Below are positions 52,113 through 60,133 of a stretch of 64,000 bases of DNA, in pieces. The DNA comes from Paracoccus denitrificans (lineage in GTDB: Bacteria; Pseudomonadota; Alphaproteobacteria; Rhodobacterales; Rhodobacteraceae). The stretch's first letter is position 1. Every line of letters starts with the position of its first letter. Made by a program: the position numbers and the translations under genes. The stretch spans positions 248,001 through 312,000 of the forward strand of contig VAFL01000001.1 in the NCBI GenBank assembly GCA_005768755.1. The letters are read 5' to 3'. A model generated the notes under the pieces. It was not told the origin of the DNA, did no database searches, and was given only the letters and a program-made list of their open reading frames with translations.

Positions 52113-52940
52113 TCACTTGGCAGGTTCGCCGTTGATCAGGACGCCATCCAGCATCGCGCCGGTCAGGCCGTGCTTTTCAAAGATGGCCTTGTATTCGCCC
52201 GATTCCATCAGCGCTGCCAGCGCTCCCGCCACCGCATCGCGCAACTCGGCATTTTCCTTCGAGAAGCCGATGCCCTGATGAACCGAGGTGAATGGCTCTC
52301 CCACGATGGCATAGGTGTCGGGCTCAAGGTTCAGCAGGTAGGGCAGCGTTTCCGAACCCTGCACGGCGCCATCCAGCCGGCCTTGCTTCAGCTGTGCCCG
52401 CGCATCAGCAGAGCCTTCGGTGCCAACCACCTTCAGCGGTTCATGCCCCTTGCCCTCGCAATTCTCGGCGCTCCATTTCGCGGCTTCGTCGGGGAAGGAT
52501 GTGCGGCGGCTCATCCCGACCGTCTTGCCGCAGAAATCGGTGATATCCTTGAACTCCTCGGCCCGCGCGGCAGAGGTGTAGAACTGCGCGCCCGAGGACA
52601 TATAGTCGACGAAATCCATCGTCTCGCGCCGCGACGGCAGATCGCTCATCCCACTGAGGATCATGTCAGCCCGGCCGGTGTTCAGCGATGACACCATCTG
52701 TTCAAAGCCGATTTCGGACCACTCAATTTCGGTGCCAAGCTGGGCAGCAAGTGCGAGGCCAAGATCGATATCGACGCCCATCAATTCGTTCGTCGCAGGG
52801 TCCTTGTATTCCATCGGCGGATAGTTGGGCTGGTTGGCCACGACCAGTTTGCCCTTCTCGGCATATGCAGCGGGAAGTTCCGCATGGGCAGCAACGGCGA
52901 GCATGCAGGCAGAGGCGGCGAGGATAGCGTTGATTTTCAT
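52113..52940 (-). CDS. Polar amino acid ABC transporter, periplasmic binding protein
   Basis: This family 3 binding protein has 275 residues and a signal peptide ending AAHA|E at residue 20. The usual features are LVVANQPNYPPMEYKD, MGVDIDLGLALAAQLG, MILSGMSDLPSRRETMDFV with the Arg-Arg ligand contact, and GKTVGMSRRTSFP. The ligand is an amino-acid-like molecule; its identity is the key to the whole cluster. It is co-transcribed with the ATPase and permease upstream and the catabolic genes downstream. Confidence 0.93.
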   Translation of the reverse strand: MKINAILAASACMLAVAAHAELPAAYAEKGKLVVANQPNYPPMEYKDPATNELMGVDIDLGLALAAQLGTEIEWSEIGFEQMVSSLNTGRADMILSGMSDLPSRRETMDFVDYMSSGAQFYTSAARAEEFKDITDFCGKTVGMSRRTSFPDEAAKWSAENCEGKGHEPLKVVGTEGSADARAQLKQGRLDGAVQGSETLPYLLNLEPDTYAIVGEPFTSVHQGIGFSKENAELRDAVAGALAALMESGEYKAIFEKHGLTGAMLDGVLINGEPAK

Positions 52941-52969
52941 TGTCGTTCCTTCCTGTTGGTGGTCTTGGG

Positions 52970-53740
52970 TTATCGGTGAACGGCGCGAAGAAAATCGGCC
53001 GTCCGCGGGTTGTCGGGTTGGGTAAGGACTTGCGCGGAGGGGCCGTATTCGATCAGCTTGCCTCCATCCATGAAGGCAGTGTTGTTGCTGACGTTGCGTG
53101 CAAACCCCATTTCATGGGTCACGACGATCATGGTCATGCCGGACGCCGCCAGATCATTCATCACGTCCAGCACTTCGGCCACCAGTTCGGGATCAAGCGC
53201 CGATGTTGGTTCGTCAAACAGGATCAGCGAGGGCCGCATCCCAAGCGCGCGGGCGATTGCCACCCGCTGCTGCTGACCGCCCGACAGTTCTGCCGGATAG
53301 CTGCTGGCCTTGTCGGCCAGCCCGACACGTTCCAGCAGGGCTGCGGCACGTTCACGTGCCTCTTTCGGCTTTTCGCCCAAAACCTGCACCGGACCTTCGA
53401 TCACGTTTTCCAGCGCCGTCTTGTGCGGAAACAGGTTGAAGCGTTGGAACACCATGCCGATCTTGCGGCGCTGGCGCGAGATTTCGCTGTCATTCATCTC
53501 GTGCAACTTTTTGCCGTCGCGGCGATAGCCGATCAGTTCGCCATTCGCCCAGATCGCGCCTGCGTCGATGCGTTCCAGCAAGTTGATGCAGCGCAGAAAG
53601 GTGCTTTTGCCTGATCCCGAAGGCCCGACGATGCAGCACACCTCGCCCTTGCGGACTTCCAGGCTGACGGAATCGAGTGCCGTGAAATCGCCGAATTTCT
53701 TCGATACGTCGACGGCCTTGACCAGTATTTCGTCTGACAT
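52970..53740 (-). CDS. Polar amino acid ABC transporter, ATP-binding protein
   Basis: The 256 residues have Walker A GPSGSGKSTFL, the signature ELSGGQQQRVAIARAL, Walker B LILFDEPTSALDPELV and the switch His in MIVVTHEMGFARNV, the GlnQ/HisP type. It energises import together with the permease upstream. GGGGGA precedes the ATG at 53740. It is 10 bases after the permease stop. Confidence 0.95.
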   Translation of the reverse strand: MSDEILVKAVDVSKKFGDFTALDSVSLEVRKGEVCCIVGPSGSGKSTFLRCINLLERIDAGAIWANGELIGYRRDGKKLHEMNDSEISRQRRKIGMVFQRFNLFPHKTALENVIEGPVQVLGEKPKEARERAAALLERVGLADKASSYPAELSGGQQQRVAIARALGMRPSLILFDEPTSALDPELVAEVLDVMNDLAASGMTMIVVTHEMGFARNVSNNTAFMDGGKLIEYGPSAQVLTQPDNPRTADFLRAVHR

Positions 53741-53750
53741 TGCGTCCCCC

Positions 53751-54617
53751 TTACAGTCGGGTGCGGCCGCGGGTGCCGCGGGCGTAATAGGCTTCGATCC
53801 GCGATTGGATCATCGACAGGATGGTAACGATGACGAGATACCAGAAGCTGGCGACGAGCAGCAATTCCAGCACGCGCGTATTGGCGTAATAGATGATCTG
53901 CGCGTTGTGCAGGATTTCCGAATACTGGATGACCGACGCCAGCGAGGTCAGTTTGACCATGCTGATCACCTCGTTCCCGACGGGCGGGACCATGACGCGC
54001 ATCGCCTGCGGAAGAACGATGCGGCGCAGGGCTTGCATGCCAGTCATGCCGATCGTCCGCGCGGCCTCGTACTGGCCCTGATCTACCGACAATAGCCCGC
54101 TGCGCACCACCTCTGACGTATAGGCGCCTTGCTGGATGCCTAGCCCAAGCATCGCGGCGACGAACGGGGTCATCACATCGACCGTGTTGAACGAAAACAG
54201 ACCCGGTATTCCCATGGTCGGGAAGATCAAAGCCAGGTTGAACCACAAAAGCAGCTGTAGCAGCGCGGGTGCGCCACGGAAAATCCAGACATAGATGCGC
54301 CCGATCCATTCCAGCACCGGGTTGCCCGAAATCCGCATGATGGCGATGATCACGCCCAGAACGATGCCAAGCGTCATCGCGACCACAGTCATCAGCAGTG
54401 TGTTCCAGATCCCCTCGACAATGGCGGGGGCGAACAGGAATTGGCCGACGACCGGCCATTCGATCTGCCCGACGACAAAGGCGCGGATCAGCAACGCCAC
54501 CAGCAGAAGGACGATGGCGGCAAAAATATTGCGACCCAGATGCCTGCGGGGCACCAGTTCAAGATGGGCGACGTCATGGGCCGAGCGGTTCGATTGCGGA
54601 AGCGCGCTGTCATTCAT
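53751..54617 (-). CDS. Polar amino acid ABC transporter, permease
   Basis: The 288 residues have about five membrane segments. The conserved loop GQYEAARTIGMTGMQALRRIVLP and the EVISMVKLTSLASVI region identify the HisM/GlnP family. It is a single permease gene, so it probably forms a homodimer. ATG at 54617 overlaps the stop of the ArgH-like gene as ATGA, tying the lyase and the transporter into one translational unit. AAAGGACA lies upstream. Confidence 0.94.
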   Translation of the reverse strand: MNDSALPQSNRSAHDVAHLELVPRRHLGRNIFAAIVLLLVALLIRAFVVGQIEWPVVGQFLFAPAIVEGIWNTLLMTVVAMTLGIVLGVIIAIMRISGNPVLEWIGRIYVWIFRGAPALLQLLLWFNLALIFPTMGIPGLFSFNTVDVMTPFVAAMLGLGIQQGAYTSEVVRSGLLSVDQGQYEAARTIGMTGMQALRRIVLPQAMRVMVPPVGNEVISMVKLTSLASVIQYSEILHNAQIIYYANTRVLELLLVASFWYLVIVTILSMIQSRIEAYYARGTRGRTRL

Positions 54618-56068
54618 GCGACTGTCCTTTCGCGGCCCGCAAGGGCGGAGCCTTGCAACGGCGTTTCGGCCCATTTCCGTTGCGCTGTGCACGCATTCGA
54701 AAACTCCGCCAGTTGTTCGCGGACGCGATCTGGCGCGGTGCTGCCAACGCCTTTGCGGGCAGCGATGGCACGGGTCGGATCAATTGCCTCCAGCACATCT
54801 GGTTTCAAGGCCGGGTCAATCGCGGGCAGGTCGTCCGCAGTCAGCCCTTCCAGTTCGATGCCGCGTTGTTCGCAATAACGGACGGTCGCGCCTGATACTT
54901 CATGGGCATGGGAAAACGGAACACCCTGGCGGACCAGCCAGTCGGCGACTTCTGTCGCAAGGGTAAAACCTTTCGGCGCATCCTCGGCCATGCGTTCGGT
55001 GTTGAAACGCATGGTCGCGACCATGCCGGTGAAGGCGGGCAGGATCAGGTCCAGCAGGTCCAGCGTCTCGAATATGTTGCGCTTATCCTCGGCCAGATCT
55101 CGGTTATAGGCGAGCGGCATCGCCTTCAGCGTCGCCATCATTCCGGTCAGATTGCCGATCATCGTGCCGGACATGCCGCGCGTCAGTTCAGCAATATCGG
55201 GATTCTTCTTCTGCGGCATGATCGACGAGCCCGTCGAAAATGCGTCATCCAGCCGCAGCCACTGAAACTGGCGCGACGCCCAGATGCAGATCTCCTCGGA
55301 CAGGCGCGACAGGTTCACGCCCAGCATCGCAGTTGTGAACAGAAACTCTGCCACCACGTCGCGGCTTGCCACAGCGTCGATGGAGTTCTCGCAAGGCGCC
55401 GCATAACCAAGCTCGGACGCCGAGGCGAAGCTGTCGCCCGCAAAGGCCGTGCCCGCCAGTGCCGCCGCCCCCAGCGGATTGCGATCAAAGCGGCGGTCCC
55501 AGTCGATCAGCCGGTCGATGTCGCGCCGGAAGGACTGTGCATGCGCCATCAGCTGGTGGCCCAGTGAAATCGGCTGCGCGGGTTGCAGATGGGTAAAGCC
55601 CGGCATCAGGTCGTCGACATGTGCCGTGGCCTGTGCGGCAAGCGCGTCCTGCAGGGCCAAAACCTGTGCAGCAATCTGTCGGGCCTTGCGGCGCAGATAA
55701 AGGCGGGTGTTATTGGCCGTCTGGTCATTGCGAGAGCGGCCCGCGCGCAGTTTGCCACCAAGCGGGCCCAGCCGTTCCATCAACAGGCGTTCGTGAAAGG
55801 TATGGACATCCTCGTCCGACGGAATGGGGCGTTGCCGCCCGGCAGCTACATCATCCTCGATCGCATCCAGCGCCTGCAAGATCTGGTCCAGTTCGGCCTT
55901 GGTCAGGACGCGGGCGCGGGCTATTTCGCGGGCATGCGCACGCGAGCCGGCAATATCTTCGGGCGACAGTCGGAAATAGGTCGGGTGCGCCCGCGACAAC
56001 ATCGTCAGTTCTTCGGAGGGTCCGCTTGAAAATCGTCCGCCCCAAAGAAGCTTTGATTGCTCGGTCAT
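54614..56068 (-). CDS. Argininosuccinate-lyase-family C-N lyase, probably not ArgH in function
   Basis: The 484 residues have the aspartase/fumarase superfamily fold. The catalytic loop STGSSIMPQKKNPDIAEL is intact, as are MPGFTHLQPAQP, GRSRNDQ and LAYNRDLAEDK. Differences from E. coli ArgH, by recalled alignment, fall in the arginine half of the site: Ala27 and Tyr31 replace the Ser and Asp of DSLRFDYRL, Ala326 replaces the Gln of DMQEDK, and HTGRSRNDQVATD reads RAGRSRNDQTANN. It likely splits another N-substituted aspartate into fumarate and an amine. ATG at 56068 follows GGAGGGA. It is the first gene of the operon and is divergent from a LysR regulator. Confidence 0.88.
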   Translation of the reverse strand: MTEQSKLLWGGRFSSGPSEELTMLSRAHPTYFRLSPEDIAGSRAHAREIARARVLTKAELDQILQALDAIEDDVAAGRQRPIPSDEDVHTFHERLLMERLGPLGGKLRAGRSRNDQTANNTRLYLRRKARQIAAQVLALQDALAAQATAHVDDLMPGFTHLQPAQPISLGHQLMAHAQSFRRDIDRLIDWDRRFDRNPLGAAALAGTAFAGDSFASASELGYAAPCENSIDAVASRDVVAEFLFTTAMLGVNLSRLSEEICIWASRQFQWLRLDDAFSTGSSIMPQKKNPDIAELTRGMSGTMIGNLTGMMATLKAMPLAYNRDLAEDKRNIFETLDLLDLILPAFTGMVATMRFNTERMAEDAPKGFTLATEVADWLVRQGVPFSHAHEVSGATVRYCEQRGIELEGLTADDLPAIDPALKPDVLEAIDPTRAIAARKGVGSTAPDRVREQLAEFSNACTAQRKWAETPLQGSALAGRERTVA

Positions 56069-56214
56069 GCGTCCCTCCAGCTTGGTTGTCGACGCGTTAG
56101 CTGAAGCATGGAACCCGACAGCCAACTTGCGCAAACGCAAAGAATCGCTAACCCTATGACAAAACCGACTAGCGGCGATAAGGGTGCTTTTCTTTGCGTC
56201 ACTCCCCTGCTCCG
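56069..56214. promoter_or_regulatory. Divergent control region of the lyase operon and its LysR gene
   Basis: The 146-base gap between the divergent lyase and LysR genes contains the palindrome TTGCGCAA (56127-56134) and CGCAAAG (56136-56142) with its inverse CTTTGCG (56192-56198). LysR regulators typically bind such interrupted dyads in divergent promoters. The repeats are seen; binding is inferred. Confidence 0.45.
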
Positions 56215-57099
56215 ATGCCTTCGATGACGGCACTGCGTGTCTTGACTGCGATTGCAGAGCGAGGTTCAACTGCAGCAGCAGCGGATAGCATTCACCTATC
56301 GCAAAGCGCTGTCAGTAAACAGCTTTTAACCGTTGAAGACCTGCTTGGCGCAAAGCTTTTTCATCGGCTGCCCACGGGAATGGTTCCGACAGATCTGGGG
56401 CAGATCTATATCGCGCAAGCCCGCGTCGCGATTGCCGCCATGCAGGAGGCGGCTTTTCAAGCGGCGAAGCTGAAGGCCGATCCGAATATTCTACGTCTCA
56501 AGGTGCTGCCTATTTTCGGGGACCGCTGGCTACTGCCGAGGTTCGAGGATTTCAGCCAGCAATATCCGCATATTGAGGTTCGATACACCACCCATTCCGC
56601 AGATGCCTCGAACGAGCAACCGGATGGCGTATTCATGTTCGGCCGCGCACCCGCTTCGGGCGTCGACGCCCTTTATCTGTTTGGTCGAGACGTGCGCCTG
56701 ATCTGTACGCCGGGCTATTGGACACGGCTCGACAAGAGCGAGACTTTGGATGCCTTGGCGCGAGGGACCATATTCGAGCACCCAGGTACGCCACTGTTCT
56801 GGTCAGATTTGGTAGAAAGCAATGGAAGGCCGGGACTTGTGCCTCGGCGGGCCACACGGTTCGAGTACTATACGCTTGTGCTTCGTGCCGCGTTGTCAGG
56901 GCAGGGTCTGGCGCTTGTCCCGCTAGAGTTGGTTGCAGCGGAACTCGCCTCCGGCGAGTTGGTGAATCCGGGCTGCTTGGGTTATGAATGCGACTTCGGC
57001 TATTGGTTCACGATTCCCGACGACCGCGTTCGTTCCCCGGCGCTGAAGGTGTTTCGCGGATGGCTTGAAAGCCGGCTCGTCCCCTACACAGCCAACTGA
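56215..57099 (+). CDS. LysR-family regulator of the adjacent catabolic operon
   Basis: The protein has 294 residues if ATG 56215 is used; a TTG at 56194 would add seven. The winged helix has RVLTAIAERGSTAAAADSI and LSQSAVSKQLLTVEDLLG, then LFHRLPTGMVPTDLGQ, the GcvA-related arrangement. The effector domain includes VRYTTHSADASNEQPDG and ALSGQGLALVPLEL. Divergent position makes it the probable activator of the lyase-transporter operon, with the pathway substrate or an intermediate as co-inducer; this is inferred from context. Codons are slightly less GC-biased than in neighbouring core genes. Confidence 0.85.
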   Translation: MPSMTALRVLTAIAERGSTAAAADSIHLSQSAVSKQLLTVEDLLGAKLFHRLPTGMVPTDLGQIYIAQARVAIAAMQEAAFQAAKLKADPNILRLKVLPIFGDRWLLPRFEDFSQQYPHIEVRYTTHSADASNEQPDGVFMFGRAPASGVDALYLFGRDVRLICTPGYWTRLDKSETLDALARGTIFEHPGTPLFWSDLVESNGRPGLVPRRATRFEYYTLVLRAALSGQGLALVPLELVAAELASGELVNPGCLGYECDFGYWFTIPDDRVRSPALKVFRGWLESRLVPYTAN

Positions 57100-57296
57100 C
57101 AGACTTCACAATTTCAATAGGTCCGAACGACTAAAATGAATGAGGTGGTCCGACATGTTTCTGGACATTTTGCATTGATCCTAGGGAACCAACCGAGCCT
57201 TTTCGATATCCAGATGGAGCTGTGTCAATGGTCAGAGTTTTCTGGACTGCGGGGGCAGTTTCGTAGCGGAGGCTCTGGTTCGGTTTCTGTCCAAGC

Positions 57297-57497
57297 TTAG
57301 CCAGCTGCTGCTCGGTGCTGCAACTGGTGTTGTCTGATTGTCTGTTTCTTGAACTTCTTGCCCATCTTCAAAGATCATCGCGCCGCGGCCATGATAGACG
57401 TCGGCTGGTGTCATGTTGGCCATGCTTTCGTGGTATCGATGAGTGTAGTAGTCGTCCACGAAGGCGTGATTGGCCCCACCTGATTGGTCCACTATGA
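57297..57497 (-). pseudogene. IS3-family transposase remnant (C-terminal, frameshifted)
   Basis: On the minus strand, VDDYYTHRYHESMANMTPAD then VYHGRG is the C-terminal end of an IS3-family OrfB integrase core. After this the frame shifts by one base and continues as KKFKKQTIRQHQLQHRAAAG with a stop at 57297-57299, the usual tail of these transposases. The N-terminal domains with the catalytic DDE residues are missing. It directly abuts a second, different transposase end at 57501. Confidence 0.85.
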
Positions 57498-57500
57498 TTG

Positions 57501-57755
57501 TTAGTGCATGACCAGTCTGCGGTCCATCGGCGCGATGGTTTCCAGGGCTGCCGGGCGATAGCCGAGTGCACTTTGTGGGCGTTTGGTGTTGTAGTGTTTC
57601 CTCCATTCCTCGGTCAGGTTCTGTGCCTCGCGCAGGCTGTAGAAGGTCTCGCCATTCGGGAATTTTTCGCAGAAACGGACGTTGAAGCTCTCGCAGTGAC
57701 TGTTCTCCCAAGGTGACCCGGCTCCATATAGGCCGTCTTTGCGCCGACGGCGGCG
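57501..57755 (-). pseudogene. IS3-family transposase remnant (C-terminal end)
   Basis: The minus strand reads GAKTAYMEPGSPWENSHCES, continuing NVRFCEKFPNGETFYSLREA and ending RPQSALGYRPAALETIAPMD before a stop at 57501-57503. This is the last third of an IS3-family OrfB with the final catalytic Glu region (PWEN..CESFN). Nothing of the first two thirds is present. Its 5' break lies within about 20 bases of the guaA stop, so the insertion or a later deletion ended almost exactly at guaA. Confidence 0.88.
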
Positions 57756-57771
57756 ACAGGATGGGCCAAAA

Positions 57772-59343
57772 TCATTCCCACTCGATCGTTCCCGGCGGCT
57801 TGGACGTTATGTCATACGTCACGCGGTTGATGCCCTTGACTTCATTGATGATGCGGGTCGCGGTTTCGCCAAGAAAGTCGTGGCTGAAGGGGTAGTAATC
57901 AGCGGTCATCCCATCGACCGAGGTTACCGCACGCAAGGCACAGGCATAGTCATAGGTCCGGCCATCGCCCATCACGCCGACCGTCTTTACAGGCAGGATC
58001 GCCACGAATGCTTGCCAGATATCGTCATAAAGTCCGTGTTTGCGGATCTGATCAATATAGACGGCATCGGCTTTGCGAAGGATGTCCAGCTTGTCGCGCG
58101 TCACCTCTCCGGGGCAGCGGATTGCCAGACCCGGACCGGGGAAAGGGTGGCGGCCGATGAATTTCTCGGGCAGGCCCAGTTCGCGGCCAAGGGCGCGGAC
58201 CTCGTCCTTGAACAACTCACGCAGGGGTTCGACCAGTTTCAGGCCCATCTTTTCAGGCAGGCCGCCGACATTATGGTGCGATTTGATGGTGACTGACGGC
58301 CCGCCCGAAAAGCTGACGCTTTCAATCACGTCAGGATAAAGCGTGCCCTGGGCCAGAAACTCGGCGCCGTCGATGTCATTGGCGTATTTCTGGAACACGT
58401 CGATGAACAGTTTGCCGATGGTCTTGCGCTTGACCTCGGGGTCGCTGACGCCTTCCAGCGCGCCGATGAACAGATCGGCTTCGTCGGCATGGATCAGCGG
58501 GATGTTGTAGTGATCCCTGAACATGGTGACGACTTCGTCAGCTTCGTTCAGGCGCAGCAAGCCGTGGTCGACGAAGACGCAGGTCAGGTTGTCGCCGATG
58601 GCTTCATGGATCAGGACCGCCGCGACCGAGGAATCGACCCCGCCCGACAAACCGCAGATGACTTTCCGGTCGCCGACCTGTTCGCGGATCTTGCGGATCG
58701 CTTCCTCGCGGTACGAGGCCATGGTCCAGTCGCCCGTGAAGCCTGCCTCGCGGACGAAGTTCTCATAAAGCTTTGCACCGTTCGGGGTATGGTGCACCTC
58801 GGGGTGGAATTGCACCGCGTAGAAGCGGCGCGCCGGATCGGCGGTAACGGCGAAGGGGGCACCGGGCGAGGTGCCGAAGACCTGAAAACCGGGCGCAATC
58901 TTCGAGACATGGTCGCCATGGCTCATCCAGACCTGTTCGCGGCTGTCGACATTGGCGAACCAACCGTCAAGCAGGGACAGGCGTTCGTCGGTGGGTGTCA
59001 CGAAGGCGCGGCCGAATTCGGCGGTTCCGTGCCCGCTTTCGACCATACCGCCCAGTTCCTGCATCATCACCTGCTGGCCATAACAGATGCCAAGGATCGG
59101 CACGCCCATGTCGAACGCAACTGCAGGCGGGCGTGGCGATCCGGGGCGGGTGACACTGTCCGGACCGCCCGAGAAGATGATGGCTTGCGGATCGAACTCT
59201 TTCAGGAACGTCTCGGTAACGTTCTGATAGGGATGGATCTCGCAGTAAACATTCAGCTCGCGCAGGCGGCGCGCGATCAGTTGCGTCACCTGAGAACCGA
59301 AATCGATGATGAGAAGGCGCTGATGCTGGGTCATGTCCGGCAT
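57772..59343 (-). CDS. guaA: GMP synthase (glutamine-hydrolysing)
   Basis: GuaA converts XMP to GMP using ATP and glutamine. The 523 residues have the class I amidotransferase domain with Cys87 in PILGICYGQQVMMQEL and the His-Glu pair in AVQFHPEVHHT. The ATP pyrophosphatase domain has the P-loop GLSGGVDSSVAAVL, and the C-terminal dimerisation domain ends KPPGTIEWE. The start may be ATG 59343 or ATG 59334; neither has a clear ribosome site. Confidence 0.97.
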   Translation of the reverse strand: MPDMTQHQRLLIIDFGSQVTQLIARRLRELNVYCEIHPYQNVTETFLKEFDPQAIIFSGGPDSVTRPGSPRPPAVAFDMGVPILGICYGQQVMMQELGGMVESGHGTAEFGRAFVTPTDERLSLLDGWFANVDSREQVWMSHGDHVSKIAPGFQVFGTSPGAPFAVTADPARRFYAVQFHPEVHHTPNGAKLYENFVREAGFTGDWTMASYREEAIRKIREQVGDRKVICGLSGGVDSSVAAVLIHEAIGDNLTCVFVDHGLLRLNEADEVVTMFRDHYNIPLIHADEADLFIGALEGVSDPEVKRKTIGKLFIDVFQKYANDIDGAEFLAQGTLYPDVIESVSFSGGPSVTIKSHHNVGGLPEKMGLKLVEPLRELFKDEVRALGRELGLPEKFIGRHPFPGPGLAIRCPGEVTRDKLDILRKADAVYIDQIRKHGLYDDIWQAFVAILPVKTVGVMGDGRTYDYACALRAVTSVDGMTADYYPFSHDFLGETATRIINEVKGINRVTYDITSKPPGTIEWE

Positions 59344-59469
59344 TTACGGTGCCACAGGGTGGCTGGCAAGGGCGCTGCGTTGCCAGGTCGGCGCAGGAAC
59401 CGTTTCTCTCGTGGTGGCGTTGTGAATTAGACTTCGGAAACAACAACTTGATTCGCAGGAGAGGTTAGC

Positions 59470-60045
59470 ATGTTCCGCCAGCTGTTCGGCCCTTTGACGA
59501 TAGCCCTTTCCAGCAGCGTGCTGGCGCTTGGTGCCTGTTCGCCTGAAAACCTGGCCACGGCCGGCGACAGTGCGCGGACCGTTTCGATCTCGCCTATGGG
59601 GGATCCCACGCTTCCGGCGCCTGCGGTCGAATCCCTGGGTCCGACTTGCGCCGCTGCCGATCCCGCAATGGTGGCACAGATGCAGGAACGCATGAACGCC
59701 GAACGCGTCGCGCTTGGCCGGTCCCCCTTGGAATTCGTGGATAACCTGACCTTCGCGGCGCAGGCCCATGCGTGCGATATGGCGACGATGGGGCGGGCGA
59801 CGGTCGCCGGCTCGAACGGGTCGTCGGTCGTGCATCGCGTGCGCGCGGTCGAATATTCCGCCTGTTCATCTGCGCAGTTGATCGGCCGCTCTGGCGATGC
59901 CTACAGCCAGATGAGCACATGGATGGGTCATGAACCTGATGAAGAGGTGCTGGTTCACCAGAAATTCGACGATGCGGGGGTGGGTGTCGTCAATATGGGT
60001 GGCCGGCTGTGGTGGTCGGTCGTCATGGCGGACGATTGCCGCTGA
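59470..60045 (+). CDS. CAP-domain lipoprotein
   Basis: The 191 residues begin with a lipoprotein signal ending LALGAC (Cys23). The CAP/SCP-like domain follows at about 70-190, with MVAQMQERMNAERVALGRSP, LTFAAQAHACDMATMG and a final GGRLWWSVVMADDC. One of the histidines expected in the CAP tetrad is visible in QAHACDM; another could be VHRV. Bacterial CAP proteins are secreted and of varied or unknown function. It is followed by a bidirectional terminator. Confidence 0.8.
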   Translation: MFRQLFGPLTIALSSSVLALGACSPENLATAGDSARTVSISPMGDPTLPAPAVESLGPTCAAADPAMVAQMQERMNAERVALGRSPLEFVDNLTFAAQAHACDMATMGRATVAGSNGSSVVHRVRAVEYSACSSAQLIGRSGDAYSQMSTWMGHEPDEEVLVHQKFDDAGVGVVNMGGRLWWSVVMADDCR

Positions 60046-60080
60046 TTACGACGCCCGTCCGATCTGAACGCGATTATAAA

Positions 60081-60102
60081 AAGGGCCCCATGTGGGGCCC
60101 TT
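60081..60102. terminator. Bidirectional terminator between the CAP lipoprotein gene and livM
   Basis: A perfect 10-bp stem (60081-60090 with 60093-60102) lies between the two convergent genes. It has A residues on its left (60078-60080) and a T-rich stretch shortly after (60107-60111), so it can serve both strands. Confidence 0.85.
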
Positions 60103-60133
60103 GTGCTTTTTGCTGCGAGCCCGAGCGGCACGT

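Noticed and set aside
57100..57290. Possible IS terminal repeat sharing TTCTGGAC in two places
   Set aside because: The matching stretch is too short and there is no paired end on the other side of the remnants.
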